From NCBI GenBank assembly GCA_947044365.1, contig OX345647.1:5504510-5568509 (forward strand): a DNA stretch of 64,000 nt, read 5' to 3'. This document shows positions 21,184 to 38,662 of the stretch, in pieces. The position numbers and the translations under genes were made by a program. Position 1 is the first letter of the stretch. Each line of letters opens with the position of its first letter. The notes under the pieces are model-generated. The model saw only the letters and a program-made list of their open reading frames with translations, ran no database searches and was not told where the DNA came from. Source of the DNA: Petrosia ficiformis (lineage: Eukaryota; Porifera; Demospongiae; Haplosclerida; Petrosiidae).

Positions 21184-22566
21184 ATGGCAACTAGACTTAG
21201 TGATAGTGATGAAGAACCCAAGTCTAAGTTAACAAAGATGGAAGAAGATGAGTCTGAGGTGTGGGAGGAGCTTGAACCTACTATTGATAATGTCTTAGAA
21301 CAAGAGTCATTGAAATGGATATTTGTAGGTGGAAAGGGAGGTGTTGGCAAAACAACTTGTAGGTATGTACGTATGTATATAGGGATCAAGTAATAAGAAT
21401 GTATTCCACCTTGAGTGGATGTGGTAATAACAGATTCCACTAAGCTTGTGGACACGCCCACTTGAAATAAAATGTTCAACGTGCTGTTCGTATTACTAGA
21501 TCCATTTATGTACAAGTAGTAATAATTATGTATATATACATGTATTTATGTATATGTATCATTGTAACTTCAAACTAAACACTTATCAGTGGTTAAAAGG
21601 ATATGATTGGGAATCAGTCCAGTTGGGAGTCCTGGGTTCTGGCTGGTGTTATGTAACTTTATCTCTTCTAGAATTTTAATTTGTCTTTATATACAGTTGT
21701 AGTTTGGCGGTTCTTCTATCACATATAAGAGAGAGTGTGTTGCTCATTTCTACTGATCCTGCTCACAATATATCAGATGCATTTGATCAAAAGTTTTCTA
21801 AATTTCCCACTAAAGTCAGAGGATATCATAACCTCTATGCAATGGTGAGAATATAACTTCTAATTATTGAAACAGATCATATTTAAAATTTATTTCTTTT
21901 TTGTTCCTATAATTAGGAAATAGATCCAGAGGTTGTTGATAAAGACGAAATTGAAGATGAACTTCAACAGGACGAAAGTCAGTTTTCTATCTGTAATAAT
22001 TAATTGATTATTTAATAAACCTGTTATTAGGTGGTATTACTGGTTTGGCTAAAGAATTATTACAAGATTTGGCGGGCTCTCTTCCAGGAATTGATGAGGC
22101 TAAGAGTTTCATTCAAGTCATGGGGTACGTATTGTATATAATACTATTTCAATTTTACTATTTTTTATTAATTATCCTTTTAATTAGATTAGTGAAGGAG
22201 TTAAAATTCACGGTAGTTGTTTTTGATACGGCTCCTACAGGTCACACACTTCGTTTCCTTTCCATGCCTCAGCTATTTGAGAAAGGTATTTCAAAACTAA
22301 CTCAACTTAAATCCCAATTTGGACCCATCTTCAGTCAGGTACATGTACATACACTATCTCCAACCTAAGTTATATCCACTTCTTCATTCTATCCGTTTAT
22401 ATATCTTAACACATTCATCTGTATATCTAACTAATGTATCTATCTATCTATCTATCTATACCCTTATTCATACTTTCATATATCCATCATTAGCAATCTA
22501 ATCTTATTCATTCATTCATCTATCTGTCCATTTATTAGTGATCGATTGTTAAGCCATCTATCCATT

Positions 22567-22597
<31 letters not shown>

Positions 22598-24584
22598 CTA
22601 TTCATACACGTATGATTTAATCTGTCCATCTATTCTCTTTGTATATAGATCTTGCCTGCCATTGGCGTGACTGGAGATAGTGAGAGCATAAGAATGCAAG
22701 TCACAGATCAGTTACCGATTGTGAAACAAATCAATGAGGAGTTTAGAGATCCTGTAAGATGCATTTATGTGGAGTATACAAAGTAACATCTTATTAAATG
22801 CTCACACTTCCGCCATTTTATATCGAAAGCCAATGACATTTGTTATGCAGGAAGAAGAATTGTTATTCCTGAGAAACACATTTTTTTGGCTTCCGATACG
22901 AAATAGCAAATATTTTAAAGATGAGACAATTGTCTGTGAAATTAAAAATTACAGTACCAGAGCTGATTGCATAATCCATTATTCAATGATCCATATCTCA
23001 ATTAGGTCTACTGATTTATTTGTGAGAGTCAGTCATTTTGCAAATAATAATTCTGTCAAGTGATAATATTTAATTAAACGTTCATTATTTGGCCATTTTG
23101 TACAAACATACAAATAAATCTGGTATCCAAGAAGAGCAACAATTGCTCCACATAGATACCAAATTTAATTAGTTTCTTCTACAAAATGGCAGCATTTAAA
23201 TATAAGCATTTGACAATCATATTATTAATTTTATTTATTTTTAGGATAAATCAACATTTATTTGTGTATGTATTCCTGAATTCCTATCTCTCTATGAAAC
23301 TGAGCGTCTCGTACAAGAACTAGTAAAGATGAATATTGATGTGAGAAATATTATTGTTAATCAATTACTTAGACCGGATAAAAACGAGAAAGGTAAGAGA
23401 TGATGTCATTATTAAGATTGCATACACCGGCTATTGTATTGTATAAACATGTATATGTAGTCCTGTAAGACATAGTTACTATGGTAACCACTGGTTGTAT
23501 AATTGTATTACATGTATATGTAGTCATGTAAGAATAGTTACTATGGTAACCACTGGTTGTATAATTGTATTATAGGTGAAGTGTTATGTAGAATGTGCGC
23601 TTCAAGACACAAAGTTCAAAGTACATATCTGGAACAAGTGAGTTAGTATAATAATTATAATCTTAATTACATCATAAACACTATTGAGTGTTCTGTCTGT
23701 TTGGAGAAGCCATTTGTATGTTTATTTTTAGTTTGTGTATATCTACTTAAGGATTCATACAAATGCAATAGTTAATTGTCGAAACTGTTTTAGCTCACAA
23801 TATCATCAACAGACAGTTGTATATTGAATGTTTAATGAGAAAATTTGTTCAGCTATATGGCATTTGATTGGTTGTTTGTTCAGCTATGGGTTGTCTGTTC
23901 AGCTTGGCATTTGATTGGTTGTTTGTTCAGCTATATGGCATTTGATTGGTTGTTTGTTCAGCTATGGCATTTGATTGGTTGTTTGTTCGGCTATGGCATT
24001 TGATTGGTTGTCTGTTCGGCTATGGCATTTGATTGGTTGTTTGTTCGGCTATGGCATTTGATTGGTTGTTTGTTCAGCTATGGCATTTGATTGGTTGTTT
24101 GTTCAGCTATGGCATTTGATTGGTTGTCTGTTCGGCTATGGCATTTGATTGGTTGTTTGTTCAGCTATATGGCATTTGATTGGTTGTTTGTTCAGCTATG
24201 GCATTTGATTGGTTGTTTGTTCGGCTATGGCATTTGATTGGTTGTCTGTTCGGCTATGGCATTTGATTGGTTGTTTGTTCGGCTATGGCATTTGATTGGT
24301 TGTTTGTTCAGCTATGGCATTTGATTGGTTGTTTGTTCAGCTATGGCATTTGATTGGTTGTTTGTTCAGCTATGGCATTTGATTGGTTGGTTGTTCGTCT
24401 ATGGCATTTGATTGGTTGTTTGTCCAGAAAATGGTGGACTATTTTATACTCTCCCCTACACTTGTAGATTCACGATTTGTATGAAGATTTTCACATAACT
24501 GAATGCCCTCTACTGGAAGAGGAAGTTAGAGGTATAGAAAAGGTAGAAATGTTTAGTAAACTACTAGTAAGGGTTAAAAAGTAA
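21184..24584 (+). CDS. GET3: GET3/TRC40 (ASNA1) ATPase, tail-anchored protein targeting factor
   Basis: Complete, 354 aa (human 348). Exons are 21184-21362, 21697-21844, 21917-21977, 22031-22124, 22188-22338, 22649-22753, 23245-23392, 23576-23637 and 24468-24584, all in phase. Cytosolic homodimeric ATPase that carries tail-anchored membrane proteins to the ER. The deviant P-loop [10 protein letters not shown] is at residues 49-58, with the switch I region [12 protein letters not shown], switch [15 protein letters not shown], the zinc-binding CxxC in [10 protein letters not shown] that holds the dimer, and [20 protein letters not shown] near the C-terminus. The start Met precedes an acidic extension like that of animal TRC40. 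It begins only 94 bp after the SDR stop. AATAAA lies at 24657-24662. Confidence 0.97.
22380..22625. repeat. ATCT-type microsatellite in GET3 intron 5
   Basis: Degenerate (ATCT)n/(ATTC)n runs fill the intron before exon 6 and provide part of its pyrimidine-rich 3' end. Confidence 0.8.
23060..23225. mobile_element. MITE family B copy (GCCATTTTGTACA..TGTACAAAATGGC type)
   Basis: GGCCATTTTGTACAAACATA on the left faces CTTCTACAAAATGGCAGCAT on the right. The middle, GGTATCCAAGAAGAGCAACAATTGC, and the flank AAGCATTTGACAATCAT are shared with 26150-26345 and 63072-63251. It lies in GET3 intron 6. Confidence 0.65.
23866..24425. repeat. Minisatellite, about 18 copies of a 29-31 bp unit, GET3 intron 8
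   Basis: The unit GCTATGGCATTTGATTGG plus TTGTTTGTTCG or TTGTTTGTTCA is repeated head to tail with very little divergence. Longer copies carry an extra AT (GCTATATGG), and higher-order alternation of the G/A variants is visible. Each copy contains ATTGG, the reverse CCAAT-box core. Confidence 0.92.
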
Positions 24585-24679
24585 CAGGAATTGATACCTT
24601 ATAAAACAAATCATTTTTCAGCTAATCTTTTTGTATACATTGAATTTCATATTAGAAATAAAGAACTATTGTACATGTA

Positions 24680-24719
<40 letters not shown>

Positions 24720-24940
24720 TTATTATACAAATTCAATTTAAAAACAAAGCTTTGAACCATCTCATAGTCACTAAATGGCTCACACATTTTGATACAAAAT
24801 AAAGAATAACAAAACATCACAGCGAATATTTACTAATAATTAGTATCTTTTTATACTTAAAAAAAGTTGATTTTTTGTTAATCAACGAACTACGGAGAGG
24901 AGGGGAGGAAGTGATTAAGATCAGCAGTGATGTTTGAGTT
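24585..24940. other. Tail-to-tail spacer between GET3 and the SYK-like kinase
   Basis: Contains the GET3 poly(A) signal at 24657-24662 and an (ATT)n microsatellite at about 24680-24725. No further gene is seen. Confidence 0.7.
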
Positions 24941-31925
<6,985 letters not shown>

Positions 31926-32178
31926 ATAGTTTGTCTACCATAATGTACACAGAGATATTACACATGTTCATCACGTGAATATATTAATTTCAAACAAAGA
32001 GTGTCACAACTTACTTTTTAATACCTACCAATGTCGACCTGAAGACAAAAAAAGCAATCAATGGAGTCACTTAATCCACTTGCTATTATGTGCTAATCAA
32101 GACAAATCCACCATGATTACTTTCAATAATCACCTGATGTTCACGTGACTGTCCAGGCCACGTGGACGAGACTTCAAG
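31926..32178. promoter_or_regulatory. Bidirectional promoter interval, SYK-like kinase / TECR
   Basis: The start codons at 31925 (-) and 32179 (+) face away with 253 bp between them. GTGAACATCAGGTGATT and CCACGTGGACG (an E-box, CACGTG) lie near the TECR side, around 32130-32170. Confidence 0.55.
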
Positions 32179-35100
32179 ATGAAGGTAGACATAAGGCCAT
32201 TGAAAGTGCATTCTTAATTTGTATTGAGTTAGTTAGTATGTTCATATATCACATCTGTAAGATATTATATATGCTAGTAACTATTATATGTATTATAGGT
32301 TGAAATACAGCATCTCAGATCAGGAAAAGTCCTCCATGTTTTTGAAGGAGTGAGTTAATTGTTTAGTATTTTACTGTTATATGCCCTGGATACCCTCCTG
32401 CATCATATATATAGTTATATACCTAGTCTGGTAGCACTTCCCTTTCATTTGGTACTTGTACAAGCTGCAGAAATGTTACAGACCCATCAGATTGCTCCAG
32501 CTCAGACTACATTCCGACAAGCCCATCAATGCAATATTCATGTGAGAAAAGAAAAGATTTGCTGTGTTCCTAATGGAGTTTACTACAATTCTATCATGGT
32601 GATTTTAAATAGCTTCCTGGAAGTCCAGAGCCTTCAATTCCCGCTGTTATGTTCCCAAATAACATGTAATTGTATATTATATAATATATATATATATGTT
32701 TATTGTATAATAATTACAATGAGAGGTTATACTGTCCATTTACTAATGATTTGAAGTATACACTAGTTAGAAGTTAGCACACACTTGCAAATTAAATAGC
32801 CCTTAATCCACATTCCAGTGTGCATCCACATTCCCACTTCCTTGTATGTAAGTAAAGTGACAGTAACGCCAAACTAAAGTAAACATATATCTAGCATAAA
32901 ACTTCACAATACACAATCTAGATATAATTATTATTATTTATATTTCTCCAGTTGTCACCAGATGTCAATATTTTACAAATAAAAAAGTTGTACCAGAAAC
33001 AATGTGAGTAACTAAACGTAATATCATACATCATATATATGAATACAAGCAGGGATGTAGAAACAGCCAGTCATGCAGGACATTGTCCGATAAATCTAGT
33101 GAATGTCTAGTAAAACGAAACTGAACTGTATACAAAGTATATCGGGAGCAGGACAAGAGTGGCAAAAATGTCCGGGAGTTGGCTCAATGTTTCCACACCC
33201 CTGAATACAAGTCATACACACATGTGTATATACAATATATATATATACATACATGTATATATACATGTACATGTAGTTTAAACATGTATACATTGAAATT
33301 TTCCATTTAATTCTCTTCATAAGTTCCCAAGTTCTATCCGGATAGACAGCAATTCAAGACAAGCCAAGATAGAAGTGAGTAGATGTGTACTAGGGCTGGG
33401 ACGAAGGTTACAAAATGACATTTGAAGCTTCGTCAGCAAAAATGAACGAATATTCGAAGGTTTGCATGTGTTTTTTTATCAATACCTTGATTGGCCATAG
33501 AATGCCTCCAAAACTGCAGTACTGGTCTTGTGCCTATTGCTGTTTCTACATAGATTTAGCATCACTGGACTGAGAAATGAGACAGAAGCAGCCAACAACA
33601 CAGCCTTGACCTTTCTGGAACACGCCCACATTATTGACCACACGTTTAGATTGCACAGATGCTAAATTTCTCCCTTCGAAGCTTTGCTGCCACGCCCACT
33701 CTAATGTTTGCACGTGCATCTGTGCAATCTAAACATGTGGTCAATAATGTGGGTGTGTTCCAGAAAAGTTAAGGCTGTGTTGTTGGCTGCATTTGTCCCG
33801 TTTCTCAGTCTGGTGATGCTAGATCTATGTAGAAACAGTGACGGGAACAAGACTAGTACTCATTATAAAGCAATAATCCAGTTTTGGGGACATTCTATAG
33901 CCAATCAAGGTAAGAGCATAATTGATAAAAACACGCGCAAACCTTCAAATATTCGTTTGTATTTACTGACGAAGCTTCAAATGTTGTTTTGCAACCATCA
34001 TCCTACCCCATATATAATTATGTGTGTGTTTGTGTGTATGATTGGATGTAACATAAGTTCGTGCTCACCAATTAGTCTCATCCGATTCCTTCCTATAGAG
34101 GCCAAAGGTGTAAAAGATGAAGACACGTTACAATCTCTTGGTATAAAAGATGGTGGAGTGTTGTATTTTAAAGATCTTGGAATACAGCTGGGTTGGAGCA
34201 CTGTGAGTATATGATACAGTGTAATGAGTATGTACCTGTCTACTGATGTAATGTATATGCATGTGAACAGATACTCAAACCTTTACCATTTTTAATAAAC
34301 TTTTTGTACACTTCCTGTCTGTGTGTCTGTGTGTGTGTGTGTGTGTGACCCCACTGTACCTCCAGAAGTGGACACTCGTAGACTTTCATGCTTGGTGTGT
34401 ATATACAATGTACTCCTCCCAAGAATGAGTACTTGCTAATATTTTCTCTACGTACTAGAAGCTATCAAAAACGATCAGCTAGGGGTGACTTCTTTCAGTC
34501 TTCCAGACTCTTTCTTGATCTAACGAAGCATGAGTTTTACATCACTGGCTGTCTTAACGACCTTTCCAACATAGCAAGTTAGAATCTTTGAACATGTATA
34601 GCTACCTATAAAGCTGACAAAAGGTTTATGAAACATCCCGCTCATAATTATAACACAAATTAACTTGTATATATATCTGCAAATAATACAACAATTAGGG
34701 GAGGGCTCATACAACTATCAGTCACTCTATTTTTATGTGTATTTTGTGTTATAGGTGTTCTTGTGTGAGTACGCTGGACCCCTGGTTTTCTATTTATTGT
34801 TTTACTTGTTCCCTTTTGCGTTCTATGACAGTATACCAGCCAAACCTATCCTACCAGTTGTAAAGTGAGTTCCATGATCAGTACAAACACTGTTTTGGAT
34901 GAACTTACATGTATATGGTGTACCATTGGTGAACTTCTTATTTGGCACTGTACAGTTCATTGTCAGGCCAGATGACATAGTTAATTGCGATTATATTGTT
35001 GCTAACAGTATTAACTCTTTTGTTAATTGGCTCAAGATGTATTTCCAATAGTGCACACACTAACTATTTTTAGCCAATTTGCCCCATGCATGGCTCCGAT

Positions 35101-38100
35101 TGCAATATTGTATATTATACACAGTAATTATTATTCTCATTAGCAATAACCACGCCCCCATTTTAAATAATCAGAATACTTATAGCTATAATCATATAGT
35201 GTAGGTGTTATTTGGTGTTAAAATAACTATGTGTTTACTGCAGCTGTTAAGTTATTAGAAGTACATGCATGTAGTATACATGTTTATAACTGGTTACGGT
35301 ATCTGGTTACACTTGTTTGAATTTACTAGTGGTACAATCATTGCTTGTAACCTAATGATAACTGTTTTGTCTAGACAGACTCCAATGCTAAATGGACTAT
35401 TTTTAATTTGTACAAGTATATGCCTATAATAAATTATTATACATGTAACAGACTTTTTCTCAGTAAGTGTGTACTGTTGTAGGAAGTTTGGGGGAGGATG
35501 CCTCTGATATCCGCATACTCACTTTGGTGGGGGAAGGGTGAATTCCCCAGGTCCCCTCCCTCTCCACACTCTATGAAACCACCACTGATTAGTGCTGAAA
35601 TGAATATTGTTTCTTGGTATTCAAATATTCGCTTTTCTTAACAGATAAATACTCGAATATTCGCTTGCTTACTCATCATAAATTGTATCTTGTGAAATAT
35701 TTAAGTAATAGCTCACCATTTTGCTGTAAATAGTTACAATATATGTTTATAACAGCAACCACTGTGATTTTATTGTTCATCTCTGATATACAAGCCAAGA
35801 AAACCAGTAACATGAAGCAAGAAACTTTTCTGCCACCATTTAATTCCTTAATAATTGGATGTGTTTTGTTTCTGCCCATGCGCAAATGTTAAATGAATAA
35901 TCGAATACCAAAAAATACATTCAAATACCTAAATAACAAACGAATATCTGAATATTTCAATATTCGTTTCAACACTACCATATTGACAATGTCTTGTAAT
36001 AAATTGATAATAGAGTGTTGTGTCTTTTTACAGTATCGCAGCTATTTGTTGGAGTTTTCATTATCTGAAAAGAATCTATGAGACCATTTTTGTTCATCGT
36101 TTCTCTCATAGCACGATGCCTATTAGGAATTTGTTTAAGGTATTAGAATCTAGATGTTCTTTTATTATGATATGCTCTTCATTTCTTTTAGAACTGTAGC
36201 TACTACTGGGGAGCTGCGGCCTTTGTTTCATATTTTACTAACCATCCTCTCTACACGCCCCCATGTAACTATTAATAATTGTTAATTAACTACTATTATA
36301 ATTGTGTTTTATCCAACTGACATTCAACATCTGTCTATTTCCTACTACACTCATTCATCTATTTTAAAATTTCTATATCATCCAATAGCTAGTCATTTAT
36401 CCAATCATCTATTATTCGTCTATCTATCTATCTAATATCTACATGTATCTCTCTATCCATTGATTGATCCTTTGTTCTGTAGGCTATGGTAACCTACAGA
36501 TATACTCCGGGCTTTTTCTATTCCTGGTAGGCAGGCTTTGCTACATGTACATGTATTCAGTAACCATGGCAACATATACACATTCAACAGTGCTGTTTAT
36601 TTTAAATAGTTATAATTATTGTCTCTACTTTTTTTATAGTTATGTGAAATTGGTAACTATAGCAGTCATGCAGCTCTCCGAGACTTGAGACCTCCAGGTT
36701 TATAAAATAATTATATAATTACATGTATATACAAGTCAAAGTGGATGAACTTTATACATGTATTAAAAAGAAATGAAACACTTACCTGGGTACTCTACCA
36801 TTTTGTATTATCAAATTGTCTGTTATAATATAAATAGCATAAGAATATGTTTAATCAACTCTTATTGTGTAGGTTCCAAGGAACGGAAGATCCCCTATCC
36901 AACTTCTGACCCATTTACATTCCTGTTCAAGTTTGTAAGCTGTCCTAATTATACATATGAAGTAAGTTCTCATGTCCTTTCCAAACCTCTGCTTGTATGT
37001 GTATGTATCTTTTTGAGGAGATATACATGTAACATGCACTCTGCGGTAATTGCTAAATGGCTATGCAACACTCAATCAGGGCCCATCCGTATTACATGTA
37101 TATTATAATTTTGTAATTAATTACTTCAATTATGCATGTGTCTTGCCAATATAACCTAGAGCCTTTACTTGGAGTATATCCTACAGTGGGTTTTATTGGT
37201 GAAGGAAAAATTTTGGTAAATTTGGAAAATTCACCAAATTAAGGTATAGTTAAGTTTTTAGCTTGTCTCTGCTACACAAGGTAGAGTTTCTCCAACAACA
37301 GTATCCCATATTGTCTGGTAGACGTGTGTCCTCACACAGCTCTTTCTTGTACTTGGAGCACCATTATCAAAAGTAGGTGTGGTTTAGTAACACGTGTTTG
37401 GAAATTTAATCTCGCCAATATACAAATTTTTACGATTTCTTGTCAAGAATACCTAAACAGCATTACCATAGCGACACCATAGTTACATCTAAAGGTATGT
37501 TGGAATGTAGCACACATTATACTAGTAGCCCTATTAGGAGGAGTTCAGCTATAATTTGACACAATTGTCCCACAAATACATATTATGTAGGCTCCACCAT
37601 TTACTACCTAGGATAGTACCATATACTTATAGTATTTACAAGATGTTTTCAGCTAAATTGAATATTTCTTCTTTTTTTTTTTAAGGCTCCACCATTTACT
37701 ACCTAGGATAGTACCATATACTTATAGTATTTACAAGATGTTTTCAGCTAAATTGAATATTTCTTCTTTTTTTTTTAAGGCTCCACCATTTACTACCTAG
37801 GATAGTACCATATACATGTACTTATAGTATTTACAAGATGTTTTCAACTAAATTGAATATTTCTTTTTTTTTTTTTAAGACTGGTGCATGGTTGGGATTT
37901 GCAATAATGACACAGTCTTTGCCAGGTGAGCTTCACCAACTAATATATTTACTTTTAATATAATTTTTTTATAACTACAGCTTTGCTATTTACGGTGGCT
38001 GGTTTCTATCAAATGGCCGTCTGGGGGATTGGTAAACATCGTCGATATTTGAAAGAATTTAAAGATTATCCGCGGAGTAGGAAGGCTATTGTTCCTTTTC

Positions 38101-38108
38101 TGATATAG
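32179..38108 (+). CDS. TECR: Very-long-chain trans-2,3-enoyl-CoA reductase (TECR/Tsc13)
   Basis: Complete, 305 aa (human 308). Exons are 32179-32184, 32299-32349, 32952-33003, 33324-33374, 34099-34202, 34755-34864, 36034-36139, 36192-36264, 36483-36526, 36640-36697, 36873-36961, 37880-37925 and 37981-38108, all in phase. The first coding exon is only ATG AAG. TECR does the last step of fatty-acid elongation in the ER membrane and works in sphingosine breakdown. The N-terminal ubiquitin-like part holds [16 protein letters not shown] and [16 protein letters not shown]. Then come [20 protein letters not shown], the core [54 protein letters not shown] and [20 protein letters not shown], and the C-terminal [12 protein letters not shown]...IVPFLI. 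Several membrane spans are evident. Confidence 0.97.
33050..33203. mobile_element. Short hAT-like MITE, copy 2 (154 bp), perfect 8-bp target duplication
   Basis: Begins CAGGGATGTAGAAACA and ends TGTTTCCACACCCCTG, an inverted match. AATACAAG flanks it exactly on both sides (33042-33049 and 33204-33211). It is homologous to 16011-16174. It lies in TECR intron 3 and has no coding capacity. Confidence 0.85.
33391..34012. mobile_element. Foldback element with about 300-bp inverted arms in TECR intron 4
   Basis: The left arm is about 33391-33690 and the right about 33705-34012, for example AACATTTGAAGCTTCGTC against GACGAAGCTTCAAATG, and CACATTATTGACCACACG against CATGTGGTCAATAATGTG. The arms differ by scattered substitutions. 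The outer end, TAGGGCTGGGACGAAGG, resembles hAT-type termini, but I saw no clear target duplication. The frame at 33708-34090 is an artefact fused to the true TECR exon 5. Confidence 0.8.
35590..35977. mobile_element. MITE with TAGTGCTGAAATGAATATTG-type termini (388 bp)
   Basis: The left end TAGTGCTGAAATGAATATTG faces the right end CAATATTCGTTTCAACACTA, inverted with three mismatches. The subterminal parts are rich in GAATATTCG palindromes. The interior has no transposase. An 8-bp target duplication is not recognisable. It lies in TECR intron 6. Confidence 0.75.
37591..37879. repeat. Triplicated 95-bp block with splice-acceptor-like ends, TECR intron 11
   Basis: Three head-to-tail copies start at 37591, 37686 and 37780 with GCTCCACCATTTACTACCTA. 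Each ends in a T-rich tract and AAG, and the third AAG is the real acceptor of exon 12 at 37880. The second copy is almost identical to the first; the third carries an ATGTAC insertion. Confidence 0.92.
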
Positions 38109-38662
38109 CTGACGATTATTTGTTTACTGTCACTATATTTTCATAAGTAATTGGGTTTAGGTTTTTATGATAATCAATTAGTCCTCTTTTAAGATATGGA
38201 AGTGTGTCGATTCATTAATGCATAATAGGAAAAAAATGTTTTTATTCACACAGACAATAACTGAGGTATAACTAAGAGTTATACATATTTTTAAAAAGGG
38301 ATGGAAATTATCGACTTATTCCAGGGATACAGTTAACTAAAAGAGAACCAGTCGATTTAAATTACATTTACTTATTAAATACAAGTACATACTGTGCTGT
38401 GCCAAGTTGGCACAGCACACTGCCAACTGCCAACGACCTCTGTTGTTACATGTTTTTAGTTAAGATGAAGATGATGTAGCTATGAAGTTGATTGAATAAT
38501 AAGCAAAAAACCTTTTTTAGTACATAAAATCAAAATTAATAATAACTATTAACTAATTAAGTGGAAAATACAACTATTTTAATTAAAGGGAAATAAAAAA
38601 TATTTTCATTTGTATTACTAAATAAGGAAAGGGTCTCTACAACAATTATTGCATATAAGTAT
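38109..38662. other. Tail-to-tail spacer between TECR and filamin A-like gene
   Basis: AT-rich 3' flanks of two convergent genes. TTTATT at 38241-38246 is a minus-strand AATAAA, a possible distant signal for the filamin gene. CTGTGCTGTGCCAAGTTGGC near 38391-38410 contains a short palindrome. No gene is seen. Confidence 0.65.

Noticed and set aside
32359..32754. 131-residue plus-strand frame
   Set aside because: It lies within TECR intron 2; TECR phase closes exactly without it and it has no domain.
33708..34214. 168-residue plus-strand frame as a separate gene
   Set aside because: Only its end ([16 protein letters not shown]..) is coding, as TECR exon 5; the rest is a foldback element.
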